A stretch of DNA of 64,000 nt from Jiangella sp. DSM 45060 (GCF_900105175.1 NZ_LT629771.1:4854501-4918500); one strand, 5' to 3'. Counted from the stretch's first letter, positions 25,371 through 38,093 are shown. Notes: generated by a model from the letters alone, not told the origin. Translations and numbers: made by a program.

Positions 25371-26525
25371 ATGGGCATGGCTCAAACCCGTACGCGGGTG
25401 TCCCGGCTGGCGCTGCGGCCCACCATCGGCATCGACATCGGCGGCACCAAGGTCGCCGCCGGCGTCGTCGACGCCGAGGGCACGATCATCGAGCGCACCC
25501 GCCGCGAGACGCCGAGCAAGAGCAAGAGCCCGCGCGTGGTCGAGGACACCATCGCCGACATCGTGGCCGAGCTCGGCGCCCGCCACCACGTGCTGGCGGT
25601 CGGCATCGGCGCCGCCGGCTTCGTCGACGGCACCCAGTCCTCCGTGCTGTTCGCACCGCACCTCGCCTGGCGCAACGAGCCGCTGCGCGACGCCGTCCAG
25701 CGCCGCATCGGGCTGCCCGTGGTCGTCGACAACGACGCCAACGCGGCGCTGTGGGCCGAGTGCCGGTTCGGGGCCGCCCAGGGCGAGTCGCACGTCGTCT
25801 GCGTGAACCTCGGCACCGGCATCGGCGGCGGTGTGGTCCTCGACGGCGTGCTGCACCGCGGCCGGTTCGGCGTCGCCGGCGAGTTCGGCCACATGGTCGT
25901 GGTGCCCGGCGGGCACCGCTGCGAGTGCGGCAACCGCGGCTGCTGGGAGCAGTACGCCAGCGGCAACGTGCTGGTCCGCGAGGCCCGCGAGCTGGTGCTG
26001 AACGGCTCCCCCGTCGCCTACCGCATCGCCGAGACGTGCGAGGGCGACCCGTCGCGCATCACCGGCCCGATGGTCAGCGCGCTGGCCGCGCAGGGCGACC
26101 CCGCCGCGCTCGAGCTGCTCGAGGACATCGGCCACTGGCTGGGCGTCGGCCTGGCCAACCTGGCCGCCGCGTTCGACCCCGGCCTGTTCGTCATCGGCGG
26201 CGGCGTCTCCGACGTGGGCGACCTGCTGCTGCAGCCGGCCCGCACGACGTTCCGCCGCACGCTGACCGGGCGCGGCTTCCGGCCCGAGGCCGAGGTCGTC
26301 CGGGCGGCGCTGGGCAACGACGCCGGGCTCATCGGCGCCGCCGACCTCGCCCGCCGCGAGCGGTCCCGCCGCCGCGACCGCGCCAAGCTGGTCACCACCC
26401 GGCTGCTGCTGCCGAGGCGGCGTGACGTCGGCGGCAACGGCACGCCCATCCAGCGCCGCGCCAGGCGCGCCACGGGCACCGGCACCGCGATCGAGCCGGT
26501 GATCAGCTTGCGCAGGCGTCAGTAG
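25371..26525 (+). CDS. ROK-family sugar kinase (glucokinase-like)
   Basis: 384 aa. The ATP-binding motif GIDIGGTKVAAGVVD, the sugar-binding loops (NLGTGIGGG, EFGHM) and the zinc motif CECGNRGCWE are those of ROK glucokinases, which phosphorylate glucose with ATP in the cytoplasm. The usual ROK body is about 315 aa; here a basic, Arg-rich tail of about 60 residues follows. ATG 25377 (MAQTRTR) may be the real start; the upstream TACTAT box would fit a leaderless or nearly leaderless mRNA. Role in carbon repression is possible, as for Streptomyces GlkA. The last 7 bp overlap the convergent dehydrogenase gene. Confidence 0.88.
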   Translation: MGMAQTRTRVSRLALRPTIGIDIGGTKVAAGVVDAEGTIIERTRRETPSKSKSPRVVEDTIADIVAELGARHHVLAVGIGAAGFVDGTQSSVLFAPHLAWRNEPLRDAVQRRIGLPVVVDNDANAALWAECRFGAAQGESHVVCVNLGTGIGGGVVLDGVLHRGRFGVAGEFGHMVVVPGGHRCECGNRGCWEQYASGNVLVREARELVLNGSPVAYRIAETCEGDPSRITGPMVSALAAQGDPAALELLEDIGHWLGVGLANLAAAFDPGLFVIGGGVSDVGDLLLQPARTTFRRTLTGRGFRPEAEVVRAALGNDAGLIGAADLARRERSRRRDRAKLVTTRLLLPRRRDVGGNGTPIQRRARRATGTGTAIEPVISLRRRQ

Positions 26526-27367
26526 GAGTAGAAGCCGCGGCCGGACTTGCGGCCGTGCTCACCGGCGTCGACCATGCGGCGCATCAGCTCGGGCGGGAAG
26601 AACTTGGTGTCGGCGGTCTCGTCCCAGATGTTCGACGTGGCGTGGTGCAGCACGTCGACGCCGGTGAGGTCGGTGGTGGCGAGCGGGCCCATGGCGTGGC
26701 CGAAGCCGAGCCGGCAGGCGGTGTCGATGTCCTCGGCCGACGCGACGCCGGACTCGTAGAGCTTGACCGCCTCGACGACGAGCGCGCTGATCAGCCGCGT
26801 GGTGACGAACCCGGCGACGTCGCGGTTGACGACGATGCAGGTCTTGCCGGACGACTCGGCCAGCTCGCGCGCCGCCCCCAGCGTGTCGTCGGAGGTGTGC
26901 AGGCCGCGGACCAGCTCGCACAGCGCCATCATCGGGACCGGCGAGAAGAAGTGCGTGCCGACGACCGACTCGGGCCGCTCGGTGGCGGCGGCGATCTTGG
27001 TGATCGGGATGGCGCTGGTGTTGGTGGCCAGGACGGCGCCGTCGCGGCACAGGCGGTCCAGCTGCGCGAACAGCTCGCGCTTGACGTCGACGTTCTCGAA
27101 CACCGCCTCGACGACGATGTCGGCCTCGGCGACGGCGTCGAGGTCGGTGGTGGTGGTGATGCGGCCCAGCGCGGCGTCGCGGGCGCCGGCGGTGAGCTTG
27201 CCCTTCTCGACGAACTTCGCGGTGCTCGCCTCGATGGCGGCCCGGCCGCGGCCCACGGCGGCGTCGTCGAGGTCGCGCAGCACGACGTTCCAGCCGCCGG
27301 TGGCGGCCACCTGGGCGATGCCCGCTCCCATCAGGCCGGCTCCGATGACGGCCACACTGCGTGCCAT
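26519..27367 (-). CDS. hbd: 3-hydroxybutyryl-CoA dehydrogenase
   Basis: 282 aa. N-terminal NAD fold (VIGAGLMGAGIAQVAA), catalytic His region (GTHFFSPVPMM) and a C-terminal dimerisation domain ending HGRKSGRGFYSY, all as in FadB2/Hbd enzymes. It interconverts 3-hydroxybutyryl-CoA and acetoacetyl-CoA with NAD(P), for fatty acid or polyhydroxybutyrate metabolism. Starts 4 bp after the PAP2-family gene stop, in the murA-led direction. Confidence 0.93.
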   Translation of the reverse strand: MARSVAVIGAGLMGAGIAQVAATGGWNVVLRDLDDAAVGRGRAAIEASTAKFVEKGKLTAGARDAALGRITTTTDLDAVAEADIVVEAVFENVDVKRELFAQLDRLCRDGAVLATNTSAIPITKIAAATERPESVVGTHFFSPVPMMALCELVRGLHTSDDTLGAARELAESSGKTCIVVNRDVAGFVTTRLISALVVEAVKLYESGVASAEDIDTACRLGFGHAMGPLATTDLTGVDVLHHATSNIWDETADTKFFPPELMRRMVDAGEHGRKSGRGFYSY

Positions 27368-27371
27368 GCTG

Positions 27372-28415
27372 CTACCTTCCCGCTCGCTCGTTCGGTTCCG
27401 GGGTGATGCCCGGTTCGGTGCGCAGCGCCGGCTCGACCGGCGCGGGCGTGCCGGCCGTCAGCACGGGCTCCGGGGGCCGGTGGCGCTGCTCGCGCCAGCG
27501 CTCCCACCAGTGCGCGCCGACCATGATGGCGGCGACGTACAGCCAGCCGAGCAGGACGTCGACGACGTAGTGCTCGCCGCCGTAGACCAGCGTGAACGCC
27601 ATGGCCAGCGGATACGCGACGATCGGCACCTTCAGCCACCAGCGCTTGGCCAGCGGCCACAGGGTGACCGCGACCAGCATGGAGAACCCGGCGTGCAGCG
27701 ACGGCAGCGCGGCCACCTCGTTGGCGCCGCCCTGGGCGTCGGACAGCCACGCCTGGGCGCTGCGCAGCCCCAGCTCGTTCCAGCCGCGTCCGACGAGGCG
27801 GTAGACCGGCTCGGCGATGTCGCCGGTGCGGGCCGACGCGTACCACGGCGGCGCGGCCGGCAGCAGGACGTACGTCAGCAGGCCGGTGTAGGTGAGCAGC
27901 AGCACCCGCCGGATGTAGGACACCCACAGCGGCCGTGACCACATGTAGAACGCGGCGGCCAGCACCCACGGCACGACGAAGTGGCTGAAGTAGACGAGCG
28001 CGGCGCCGACGTCCCACCAGCGCACCGTCGGCTCGAACAGCTGCTCCTGCAGCCACAGTGTCGGGATGGTGCCGCCGAACAACCAGCGCTCGATGTCGAC
28101 GACCCCGCTGACCTGCAGGGGCATACCCAGGGTGTCGGCGATGCCGCGGGTGTGGTCGTACAGGATGAGCGCGGCCAGCAGCGGCAGCCAGTCGAGGAAC
28201 GTGCGCACGTGCTCGCGCCACGGCCGGCCGATCTTGACCGCGATCATGCCGGCGAGGATCCAGCCGGTCTGCCCGACGCGGTCCATCGGGATGCCCTCGA
28301 CGGCGCTGTAGACGACCAGCACGACCAGGTAGACGGCCAGGCAGACGCGGCCCGGCGTCACCCGGCCGCGCCAGCGGTCCCCGACGCCGGCCGCGACCTC
28401 CGGTTCGTCAGTCAT
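27372..28415 (-). CDS. PAP2-superfamily membrane protein
   Basis: 347 aa with about six membrane segments. PAP2-type catalytic motifs are visible: [10 protein letters not shown] and [13 protein letters not shown] (His and Asp of the phosphatase core). Similar actinobacterial proteins include inositol phosphotransferase-like and undecaprenyl/lipid phosphatase-like enzymes; the substrate here is unknown, a lipid phosphate being likely. The C-terminal 40 residues are Pro/Glu-rich and probably cytoplasmic. Start overlaps the murA end by 8 bp. Confidence 0.85.
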   Translation of the reverse strand: MTDEPEVAAGVGDRWRGRVTPGRVCLAVYLVVLVVYSAVEGIPMDRVGQTGWILAGMIAVKIGRPWREHVRTFLDWLPLLAALILYDHTRGIADTLGMPLQVSGVVDIERWLFGGTIPTLWLQEQLFEPTVRWWDVGAALVYFSHFVVPWVLAAAFYMWSRPLWVSYIRRVLLLTYTGLLTYVLLPAAPPWYASARTGDIAEPVYRLVGRGWNELGLRSAQAWLSDAQGGANEVAALPSLHAGFSMLVAVTLWPLAKRWWLKVPIVAYPLAMAFTLVYGGEHYVVDVLLGWLYVAAIMVGAHWWERWREQRHRPPEPVLTAGTPAPVEPALRTEPGITPEPNERAGR

Positions 28416-29682
28416 CGAAGTGGTCCGGATCGGGCTCGCGGACCACGTCGGCGCCGAGCGACTGCAGCTGCCCGACGAGGTCGGGGTAGCCGCGGTCGAT
28501 GTGGTGGACGGCCGACACCAGTGTCTCGCCCTCGGCCAGCAGGCCGGCCAGCACGAGGCCGGCCCCGGCCCGGATGTCGGTGGCGACGACCGGCGCGCCG
28601 GACAGCCCGGGCCGGCCGCGGACGACGGCGTGGTGGCCGTCGATGCGGACCTCGGCGCCGAGACGGACCAGCTCGTTGACGAACATGAACCGGGCCTCGT
28701 ACACGTTCTCGGTGATCATCGCGGTGCCCTCGGCCACGGCGTCGAGCGCGACGATCATCGGCTGGAGGTCGGTCGGGAAACCGGGGTACGGCAGCGTGAC
28801 GACATCGATGGCGCGCGGCCGCCCGGACATCGCCACCCGCAGCCCGGCCGGCCCGGACTCGACGGTGGCGCCGGCGGCGGCCAGCTTGTCGAGGACGATC
28901 TCGAGGTGCTCGGCGCGGCCGTTGCGGATGGTGATGTCGCCGCGGGTCATGACGGCCGCGACGCCCCAGGTGCCGGTGACGATGCGGTCCGGGATGGTGG
29001 TGTGCGTCGTCGGGTTCATGGAGTCGACGCCCTCGACCCGCAGCGTCGACGTGCCGGCGCCGTCGATCTTGGCGCCCATGTCGCCGAGCATGCGGCAGAT
29101 GTCGACGATCTCGGGCTCGCGGGCGACGTTGTCGATGACCGTGGTGCCCTTGGCCAGCACGGCGGCCATGAGGATGTTCTCGGTGGCGCCGACGCTGGGG
29201 AAGTCGAGCCAGATGCTGGTGCCGTGCAGGCCCTGTGGCGCCCGCGCCACCACGAACCCGTGCTCGATCTCGACCTGCGCGCCCAGCTTCTCCAGCCCGG
29301 ACATGTGCATGTCGAGGCCGCGCGAGCCGATGGCGTCGCCGCCGGGCAGCGCCACGTTGGCCGCGCCGCACCGGGCCACCAGCGGGCCGAGCACGCAGAT
29401 CGACGCACGCAGCCGGCGCACCAGGTGGTACGGCGCCTCATGGGCGATGTCGGCCGGGACGTCGATGGCGACGGTGCCGCCTTCGCGGTGGACGTCGCCG
29501 CCGAGCTGACGCAGCAACTCGCCCATGTAGTCGACGTCGGTGATGGCGGGGACGTCGTGCAGCACGGTGCGTCCCTCGGCGAGCAGCGCCGCCGCCATCA
29601 GCTTGAGTGCGCTGTTCTTCGCGCCGCTGACCCGGACCTCACCCCGTAGGGAGCTCCCCCCGGTGACCCGAAATCTCTCCAC
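28408..29682 (-). CDS. murA: UDP-N-acetylglucosamine 1-carboxyvinyltransferase
   Basis: 424 aa, full length. Transfers enolpyruvate from PEP to UDP-GlcNAc in the first committed step of peptidoglycan synthesis. The N-terminal [17 protein letters not shown] and [13 protein letters not shown] motifs are clear. The active-site loop reads PGGDAIGSR: Asp116 replaces the Cys that fosfomycin alkylates (Cys115 in E. coli). GTG start. Located after the ATP synthase operon and DUF2550 gene, the usual actinobacterial position. Confidence 0.97.
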   Translation of the reverse strand: MERFRVTGGSSLRGEVRVSGAKNSALKLMAAALLAEGRTVLHDVPAITDVDYMGELLRQLGGDVHREGGTVAIDVPADIAHEAPYHLVRRLRASICVLGPLVARCGAANVALPGGDAIGSRGLDMHMSGLEKLGAQVEIEHGFVVARAPQGLHGTSIWLDFPSVGATENILMAAVLAKGTTVIDNVAREPEIVDICRMLGDMGAKIDGAGTSTLRVEGVDSMNPTTHTTIPDRIVTGTWGVAAVMTRGDITIRNGRAEHLEIVLDKLAAAGATVESGPAGLRVAMSGRPRAIDVVTLPYPGFPTDLQPMIVALDAVAEGTAMITENVYEARFMFVNELVRLGAEVRIDGHHAVVRGRPGLSGAPVVATDIRAGAGLVLAGLLAEGETLVSAVHHIDRGYPDLVGQLQSLGADVVREPDPDHFDD

Positions 29683-29731
29683 GCCCGATGTACCCTTTCG
29701 CCGTTCCGATGAACGGTACGCCTCGGAGGCG

Positions 29732-30172
29732 TCAACCGGCGAACTGCCCCCCGGGCGGCGCCGCTTCCAGCCAGGTCACGAAGGCCGTGGCAGCAGGCTC
29801 GGTCATGGACACCTCGACGCTGCTCCCGTTCGACCGGCAGATCAGCACGACGTGGCCGGCGGGCAGCTCGTAGCTCTCCTCGGCGTCGGGCTGGCGCCGT
29901 CCGTCGACGACCAGCACGCTGCGCCGGAACGACCGCCTCGGCCAGGTCGTGAAGCTGAACGTGCGGAACCACTCGAGGGTGTCGTCGCGGTAGCGCCCGA
30001 TGCCGAACGCCCAGCCGCCGGACCAGCCGTCGTGGCTGTCGCCGCGCACGCACATGTCGAAGCCACCGTCACGCTGCAGGATGCCCCGGCGGACGTACAG
30101 GGCCAGGAGGACCAGCACAGCGGCGAGCGCGAGCGCACCCAGCACCAGCAGGGTCCACGACACCAGCGCCAC
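29732..30172 (-). CDS. DUF2550 family membrane protein
   Basis: 146 aa. One N-terminal membrane segment ([19 protein letters not shown]), then a basic juxtamembrane stretch and a small soluble domain ([29 protein letters not shown]). The match is to the actinobacterial DUF2550 family, found between atpC and murA in many genomes. Function unknown. GTG start, 39 bp after atpC. Confidence 0.85.
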   Translation of the reverse strand: MALVSWTLLVLGALALAAVLVLLALYVRRGILQRDGGFDMCVRGDSHDGWSGGWAFGIGRYRDDTLEWFRTFSFTTWPRRSFRRSVLVVDGRRQPDAEESYELPAGHVVLICRSNGSSVEVSMTEPAATAFVTWLEAAPPGGQFAG

Positions 30173-30211
30173 CGATCACCTCCCCCGAGCGTGATACCGA
30201 TGCTCTCAGAT

Positions 30212-30583
30212 CTACCGGCTCGCCGCGACGTCGAGCCTGGCCTGCGCCCATCGGCTCGCGCCGTCGCCGTCCTCACCGAGCGCGTCCAGATCGGCCTGAG
30301 CTGCGGCGACGTCGATCTCGTCGGCCAGTTCGGCCTGCTCTGCGAGGATCGCGATGTGGTTCTCGGACACCGACAGGAACCCGCCGGACACCGCCACCAC
30401 GACGGCCTCGCCGCCGGTCGAGCGCACCGTCACCGGGCCGGCCACCAGCAGGCCGAGTACGGGCTCGTGACCGGGCATGATGCCGATCTCACCCTCGGGC
30501 GTGCGCGCGATGACGATCGAAGCCGCGCCGGACCACACCTTGCGGTCGGCGGCGACCACCTCGACGTTCAGATCTTCGGCCAC
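30212..30583 (-). CDS. atpC: ATP synthase F1 epsilon subunit
   Basis: 123 aa. N-terminal beta-sandwich (VEVVAADRKVWSG, GEIGIMPGHEPVLGLL) and a short C-terminal helical part. Part of the central stalk, able to restrain ATP hydrolysis. Separated from atpD by 87 bp that hold a large hairpin, unlike the tight spacing of most of the operon. Confidence 0.96.
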   Translation of the reverse strand: MAEDLNVEVVAADRKVWSGAASIVIARTPEGEIGIMPGHEPVLGLLVAGPVTVRSTGGEAVVVAVSGGFLSVSENHIAILAEQAELADEIDVAAAQADLDALGEDGDGASRWAQARLDVAASR

Positions 30584-30605
30584 GATCTTTCCCTTCCTCC
30601 CCGGG

Positions 30606-30650
30606 ACCGGCAGGGAGCCGCCACCCGTACGGGGGCGACTCCCTGCCGGT
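30606..30650 (-). terminator. Large intercistronic hairpin between atpD and atpC
   Basis: Perfect 12-bp outer arms (30606-30617 and 30639-30650, ACCGGCAGGGAG / CTCCCTGCCGGT), with an inner GC stem closing on GTAC. There is no run of T after it on the minus strand, so it is more likely a partial terminator, pausing or mRNA-processing element than a full stop. Confidence 0.6.
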
Positions 30651-30670
30651 CAACGCGGAATGTCAGCCTC

Positions 30671-33087
<2,417 letters not shown>

Positions 33088-33136
33088 TACGCGTGCGACC
33101 TCCCTTCAGGGCCTCGGTACGACATGACGGTCACGG

Positions 33137-34816
33137 TCACTCGCCCGCGTCGGGACGAGCGGCCTCCTGGATGTCCTGCGCGTCGCGCTTGCGCCGGCGC
33201 AGCACCGTCAGGTCCTCCTCGCCCTCGCCCAGAGCATGGACCGGCTCGTCCTTGACCAGCGGCTGGCCGGAGACGGTGACGTACGTCTGCTTGAAGTCGT
33301 CGACCGCCTGCTCGAGCGTCTTGATGTCGTCGTCGGACAGCTTGCCGCTGGACTCGATGTTCTCCAGGACCGCGCCGTGCTCGCGGACGACAGTGTCGAG
33401 GAACTCGCCCTCGAACCGGCGGATGTCCTCGACCGGGACGTCGTCGAGCTTGCCGGTGGTGCCCGACCAGATCGAGACGACCTCGCGGCCGACCGACAGC
33501 GGCGCCGACTGCGGCTGCTTGAGCAGCTCGGTGAGCCGCTCGCCGCGGTTCAGCTGCGCCTTGCTGGTGGGGTCGAGGTCGGACGCGAACGCCGCGAACG
33601 CCTTGAGCTCGTTGTACTGGGCGAGGTCGAGGCGCAGCGTGCCTGCGACGCTCTTCATCGCCTTGATCTGCGCGTCACCACCGACGCGGGAGACTGAGAT
33701 ACCGACGTTGATGGCCGGGCGGACACCCGAGTGGAACAGGTCCGACTCGAGGAAGCACTGGCCGTCGGTGATCGAGATGACGTTGGTCGGGATGAACGCC
33801 GACACGTCGTTGGCCTTGGTCTCGATGATCGGCAGGCCGGTCATCGAGCCGCCGCCGAGGTCGTCGGAGAGCTTCGCGCAGCGCTCGAGCAGCCGCGAGT
33901 GCAGGTAGAAGACGTCGCCGGGGTACGCCTCGCGGCCCGGTGGGCGGCGCAGCAGCAGCGACACCGCGCGGTACGCCTCGGCCTGCTTCGACAGGTCGTC
34001 GAAGACGATGAGGACGTGGTAGCCCTGGTACATCCAGTGCTGGCCGATGGCCGAGCCGGTGTAGGGCGACAGGTACTTGAATCCGGCGGCGTCGGACGCC
34101 GGCGAGGCCACGATGGTGGTGTACTCGAGCGCGCCGGCCTCGTCCAGCTGCTGCCGGATGCCCGCGATGGTCGAGCCCTTCTGGCCGGTGGCGACGTAGA
34201 TGCAGCGGACCTGCTTCTTCTTGTCGCCGCTCTTCCAGTTGTCGAGCTGGTTGAGGATGGTGTCGACGGCGACCGTGGTCTTGCCGGTCTGCCGGTCGCC
34301 GATGATCAACTGGCGCTGGCCGCGGCCGATCGGTGTCATGGCGTCGATGGCCTTGATGCCGGTCTGCAGCGGCTCGGCGACCTTCTGCCGCTGGACGACG
34401 GTCGGTGCCTGCAGCTCCAGGGCGCGGCGGCCCTCGGCCTTGATCTCGCCCAGGCCGTCGAGCGGAGCGCCCAGGGGGTCGACCACGCGCCCGAGGAAGG
34501 CGTCGCCGACCGGCACCGACAGCACCTCGCCGGTGCGGCGGACCGTCTGCCCCTCCTCGATGCCGGCGTAGTCGCCGAGCACGACGACGCCGATCTCGCG
34601 CACGTCCAGGTTCAGAGCCAGCCCGAGGGTCCCGTCCTCGAACTCCAGCAGCTCGTTCGCCATGGCCGACGGCAGGCCCTCGACCCGGGCGATGCCGTCA
34701 CCGGCGATGGTGACGTGGCCGACCTCTTCGCGGACGGCGGCCGCCGGCTGGTAGGACTCGACGAAGGCGTCGAGCGCCTCGCGAATCTCCTCGGGACGGA
34801 TAGTCAGCTCCGCCAT
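33137..34816 (-). CDS. atpA: ATP synthase F1 alpha subunit
   Basis: 559 aa. Non-catalytic nucleotide-binding subunit with P-loop [13 protein letters not shown] and the arginine-finger region ([15 protein letters not shown]). ATG 34816 is preferred because AGGAG lies upstream and [11 protein letters not shown] is the family N-terminus; the frame is open 39 bp further. Charged C-terminal tail of about 50 residues ([11 protein letters not shown]), a feature shared with other actinobacterial alpha subunits. Confidence 0.98.
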   Translation of the reverse strand: MAELTIRPEEIREALDAFVESYQPAAAVREEVGHVTIAGDGIARVEGLPSAMANELLEFEDGTLGLALNLDVREIGVVVLGDYAGIEEGQTVRRTGEVLSVPVGDAFLGRVVDPLGAPLDGLGEIKAEGRRALELQAPTVVQRQKVAEPLQTGIKAIDAMTPIGRGQRQLIIGDRQTGKTTVAVDTILNQLDNWKSGDKKKQVRCIYVATGQKGSTIAGIRQQLDEAGALEYTTIVASPASDAAGFKYLSPYTGSAIGQHWMYQGYHVLIVFDDLSKQAEAYRAVSLLLRRPPGREAYPGDVFYLHSRLLERCAKLSDDLGGGSMTGLPIIETKANDVSAFIPTNVISITDGQCFLESDLFHSGVRPAINVGISVSRVGGDAQIKAMKSVAGTLRLDLAQYNELKAFAAFASDLDPTSKAQLNRGERLTELLKQPQSAPLSVGREVVSIWSGTTGKLDDVPVEDIRRFEGEFLDTVVREHGAVLENIESSGKLSDDDIKTLEQAVDDFKQTYVTVSGQPLVKDEPVHALGEGEEDLTVLRRRKRDAQDIQEAARPDAGE

Positions 34817-34871
34817 CGTTGCTCCTGCTCTCTCGCTCTCGAACGGTGGTCTCAAGTCTGGGTGGTGCCGG

Positions 34872-35699
34872 TCAGCTCACCACGAGCTGACGGCGGGCGG
34901 CGTCCAAGCGGCTGGTGACGGTGCCGTCGACGACCTCGTCGCCGAGCTCGACCCTGATGCCGCCGACGACGTCAGGCTCGACGACGACGTTCAGCAGGAC
35001 CGGGCCGCCCGCGCGGACCGCCAGTGCCCGTTCCAGCCGCTCGCGGTGTTCGACGGCGAGCGGGGCGGCGACGTGCACCACGGCCACCCGGCGCTGACGC
35101 AGCCGCGCGGCGAAGTCCGCGACGCGGGCCAGCTCCGCTTCCAGGCTACGCGCCCGGCGGTCCAGGACCGCGTGCTCGAGCAGCGCGACGGTCTCGGGCG
35201 CCGCCTTGTCCTGCAGCAGCGTGCGCACCAGCTGCCGCCGTGCGTCAGCGGGAGCAGCGCGGTCGATCAGTGCCGAGCGGAGGTCGCGGTTGTCGCGCAC
35301 GACCAGCCCGAACCGGAAGATCTCCTCCTCGACGGCGTCGAGGCGGCCGGCCGACCGGGCGCCCAGCAGCACGGCCTGCAGGCCGAACTCCTCGACCGCG
35401 GCGGTGAGCTCGCCCGGGTTCGCCCAGCGCTCCCGGACGGCCGCCGCCAGGACGTCCGTCGCGGCCGGCTCGACGCGGTCGCCGGCCAGGCGGCGCAGCA
35501 GCGTCTCCCGGTCGTCCGGCGTCCGGCCGGTGTCGGTGAGCGCGCGGCGCACCGACGGGCGCGAGTCGAGCAGGTTCGCGAACGCGAACAGCGCGTCGCC
35601 CACCGCCGGCGCCCGGCCGGCCGCGGCGTCGACGATGCTCTCGAACCGCAGCCGCAGCTCGCCGTGGCTCTCGCCGAGGTTGGTGTCAGGCATGCTCAC
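34872..35699 (-). CDS. atpH: ATP synthase F1 delta subunit
   Basis: 275 aa. Peripheral-stalk subunit linking F1 and the b subunit. C-terminal [23 protein letters not shown] is the family signature. Longer than the about 180 aa of many bacteria, as usual in Actinomycetota. GTG 35699 overlaps the atpF stop by 4 bp; ATG 35693 is an alternative. Confidence 0.95.
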   Translation of the reverse strand: MSMPDTNLGESHGELRLRFESIVDAAAGRAPAVGDALFAFANLLDSRPSVRRALTDTGRTPDDRETLLRRLAGDRVEPAATDVLAAAVRERWANPGELTAAVEEFGLQAVLLGARSAGRLDAVEEEIFRFGLVVRDNRDLRSALIDRAAPADARRQLVRTLLQDKAAPETVALLEHAVLDRRARSLEAELARVADFAARLRQRRVAVVHVAAPLAVEHRERLERALAVRAGGPVLLNVVVEPDVVGGIRVELGDEVVDGTVTSRLDAARRQLVVS

Positions 35700-36277
35700 G
35701 CGTCCCCTGCGGCCGGCTTGGCCGCGTCGGAGGCCTGAGCGGTCTCGAGGTCGGCCAGGAACCGCTCGACGACCCGGCGGGAGCGGTCGTCGTCCTGCAG
35801 CGACTCACCGACCACCTTGCCGGCCAGCGTCGTCGCCAGCGTGCCGACCTCGCCGCGCAGCTCCCGGAGCACCTGCTCGCGCTCGGCCTGCAGCTGCGCC
35901 TCGGCGCGGGCGGCGACCCGCTTGGCCTCGGTCTCGGCGTCCTCGCGCGCCTGCGCCACGATGGCCGCCCCCTGCTGCTTGGCGTCCTCGCGGATGCGAG
36001 CCGCCTCGCTGCGGGCGTCGGCCAGCTGGGCGCGGTACTCCTCGAGCAGGCGCTGGGCCTCGGCCTGCGCCTCCTCGGCCTTCGCCGCGCCGCCCTGGAT
36101 GGCGGCGGCGCGCTCGGCGTAGGTCTTCTCGAAGATCGGGTAGACCTTCGCACGAAGGAAGAAGAACAGCAGAGCGAAGGCGACCAGACCGACGATCAGC
36201 TCGGAGGTGTGCGGCATCAGCGGGTCGGGGCCGTCCTCCGCCGCGATCACCGCGATCGGTGCCATCGAGAGAGCCAT
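35696..36277 (-). CDS. atpF: ATP synthase Fo subunit b
   Basis: 193 aa. One N-terminal membrane helix (VGLVAFALLFFFLRAKVYP) followed by a long Ala/Glu/Arg-rich coiled coil, the peripheral stalk. Starts 2 bp after the atpE stop and overlaps atpH. Confidence 0.96.
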   Translation of the reverse strand: MALSMAPIAVIAAEDGPDPLMPHTSELIVGLVAFALLFFFLRAKVYPIFEKTYAERAAAIQGGAAKAEEAQAEAQRLLEEYRAQLADARSEAARIREDAKQQGAAIVAQAREDAETEAKRVAARAEAQLQAEREQVLRELRGEVGTLATTLAGKVVGESLQDDDRSRRVVERFLADLETAQASDAAKPAAGDA

Positions 36278-36279
36278 GA

Positions 36280-36483
36280 TCAGATGGCGAACGCGAGGCC
36301 GATGGCGATGATGAACAGCGCCTCGGCGAGCGCGAAGCCGAGGATCGCGATGCCCTGGAGGACGCTACGCGCCTCCGGCTGGCGGGCCACACCGTTGATG
36401 TAGGCGGCAAAGATCAGGCCGATGCCGACGCCCGGGCCGATGGCCGCGAGGCCGAGACCGACCATGTTGAGCGAGCCGTCCAT
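36280..36483 (-). CDS. atpE: ATP synthase Fo subunit c
   Basis: 67 aa, two membrane helices joined by the polar loop GVARQPEAR. The ion-carrying Glu lies in the second helix ([10 protein letters not shown]); the surrounding residues look like a proton-type ring. Preceded by an unusually A-rich ribosome-binding region (see 36484-36512), fitting the need for many copies per complex. Confidence 0.97.
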   Translation of the reverse strand: MDGSLNMVGLGLAAIGPGVGIGLIFAAYINGVARQPEARSVLQGIAILGFALAEALFIIAIGLAFAI

Positions 36484-36512
36484 CTTTTGTTCCTTTCCTC
36501 TTTTGTGAAAGC
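36484..36512 (-). promoter_or_regulatory. A-rich translation initiation region of atpE
   Basis: On the mRNA strand the atpB-atpE gap contains CACAAAAGAGGAAAGGAAC followed by AAAAG and the ATG: two overlapping Shine-Dalgarno-like purine runs in an A-rich, probably unstructured stretch within otherwise GC-rich DNA. Resembles the translational enhancer before E. coli atpE in position and role (inference). Confidence 0.6.
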
Positions 36513-37298
36513 TCAGTGCTCGTGGGACAGAGCGCCGCCGATGTAGATGGCGGAGAGCAGGACGAAAACGTACGCCTGGAGAATCTGGACGAAAGCCTCG
36601 AAGAAAGTCAGCACGATGCTGAACAGAATCGACACGCTGCCGGCCGCGACACCGACCAGACCCTGGTATTCGAAGATCAGGTATTCGCCACCCAGAATCG
36701 TCAGCAACAGGACGAGGTGTCCGGCGAACATGTTGAACGTAAGACGAAGGGTGAGCGTGAAGGGCCGCACGATGAAGGTGGAGAAGAACTCCAGCGGGGC
36801 CAGCAGCGGATAGATCGCCTTCGGCACGCCGGGCGGGAACATCATGTTCTTGAAGTAGCCGCCGAAGCCCTGCCGCTTGATGCCGACGTAGTTGTAGATG
36901 ACCCACGAGATCAGCGCCAGGAACAGCGGGATCGCGATCTTCGAGGTGGCCGGCAGCTGGAGCACCGGGATGATGCCCGAGATGTTCAGCACCGCGATGA
37001 AGCCGAACAGCGTCACGAGATACGGGACGTACTTGATGCCCTCGCGGCCGATGGCGTCGCGTGCGATTCCGTCGCGGACGAATCCGTAGACCGACTCGCC
37101 GGCGAACTGCAGCTTGCCGGGAACGAGCGTGCTACGCCGGGCGGCGAAGTAGAAGAAGGCGCCGACGGCGATGGTGCCGAGCACGATGACGAGCATCGGC
37201 TTGGTGAAGAACGTACCCTCGCCGAAGAGCGGCGGGAATTCGAAGTCGGCCGGCCCGGGACTGTGGAATCCCGACTCGGCCACGATCCGAGTGCTCAC
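36513..37298 (-). CDS. atpB: ATP synthase Fo subunit a
   Basis: 261 aa, five to six membrane helices. The essential Arg is in [14 protein letters not shown], and the last helices ([25 protein letters not shown]) match the proton-channel region. The GTG-like/ATG start gives [11 protein letters not shown], with a long exported N-terminus common in this phylum. Confidence 0.97.
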   Translation of the reverse strand: MSTRIVAESGFHSPGPADFEFPPLFGEGTFFTKPMLVIVLGTIAVGAFFYFAARRSTLVPGKLQFAGESVYGFVRDGIARDAIGREGIKYVPYLVTLFGFIAVLNISGIIPVLQLPATSKIAIPLFLALISWVIYNYVGIKRQGFGGYFKNMMFPPGVPKAIYPLLAPLEFFSTFIVRPFTLTLRLTFNMFAGHLVLLLTILGGEYLIFEYQGLVGVAAGSVSILFSIVLTFFEAFVQILQAYVFVLLSAIYIGGALSHEH

Positions 37299-37348
37299 GT
37301 GGTCCTTTCTTCAGCGCGCTCGCGACACGCCCGACGAGGAGGGCCAGG

Positions 37349-37561
37349 TCAGGGCTTACCGTATCTGACCCATACGAGGTACAGAGCGGCGCCCATCCCT
37401 ACCAGGAGCCCCAGTACGAGGAACACGCGACTGTTGAGCCACTCGGAGACGAGCCAGCCGACGCCACCCCATACTGCTACTCCGGACACGACCAGTGCGA
37501 AGGCATCCCACGCACCGTTCTGATCCTGCCGACGTACGTCGTCGGGACCGTCCGGACTCAT
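37349..37561 (-). CDS. Small membrane protein of the ATP synthase operon (AtpZ/AtpI-like)
   Basis: 70 aa with two membrane helices (FALVVSGVAVWGGVGWLVSE, VFLVLGLLVGMGAALYLVWV) connected by a short loop. Size, topology and position between atpI and atpB suggest an AtpZ/AtpQ-type accessory subunit thought to help assembly or ion supply. No specific residues prove it. Confidence 0.75.
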   Translation of the reverse strand: MSPDGPDDVRRQDQNGAWDAFALVVSGVAVWGGVGWLVSEWLNSRVFLVLGLLVGMGAALYLVWVRYGKP

Positions 37562-37643
37562 GGCGCCTCGAATACTACTGGGTGCCCTTGCCGGTAACGA
37601 AATCGGGTCCCACTAAGCGCCCGGAACGCTGTCGAGTCGAAGG

Positions 37644-38093
37644 TCATTCCGGGCCGCCGGACGGCACCGCGGGCCGTGCGCCGCGGTTGTTCTCGCGGAA
37701 CATCGTCACCGCGTAGGTGAGCGTGTAGACCAGCGCGCAGACCATGAGCGACAACCCCAGCGCGCGCTCGTCGAGGCCGTCGACGCTGGTCAGAACGCCG
37801 AGACCGATGAAGATCAGGGCCAGCCGCAGGCTGTACGTCACGATCAGCACGCCCGCGCCGGCCATGCCGCTGGCCGGCAGGTAGCGGGCCAGCAGCACGG
37901 GCAGCGCGCCGCTGGCGAAGAACGCGATGACCAGCACCGCGGCGACGACGGCGGACCACAGCGCGGCGCTGCCGGAGGCGACCGCGGCCGTGACGGCGCA
38001 GACGACGCCGGCGGCGGTGGTGAGCAGCAGGGCGGGCTTGGCGGCAGCGGCCGGGCTGCGCCGGCGCGGCGGCGGGGAGACGGGTGCATTCAT
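37644..38093 (-). CDS. atpI: ATP synthase protein I-like membrane protein
   Basis: 149 aa, four membrane helices after a Pro/Arg-rich start (SPPPRRRSPAAA). Located at the head of the atp operon as atpI usually is; atpI helps assemble the c-ring in other bacteria. Sequence similarity within this family is low, so the call leans on topology and position. Confidence 0.75.
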   Translation of the reverse strand: MNAPVSPPPRRRSPAAAAKPALLLTTAAGVVCAVTAAVASGSAALWSAVVAAVLVIAFFASGALPVLLARYLPASGMAGAGVLIVTYSLRLALIFIGLGVLTSVDGLDERALGLSLMVCALVYTLTYAVTMFRENNRGARPAVPSGGPE

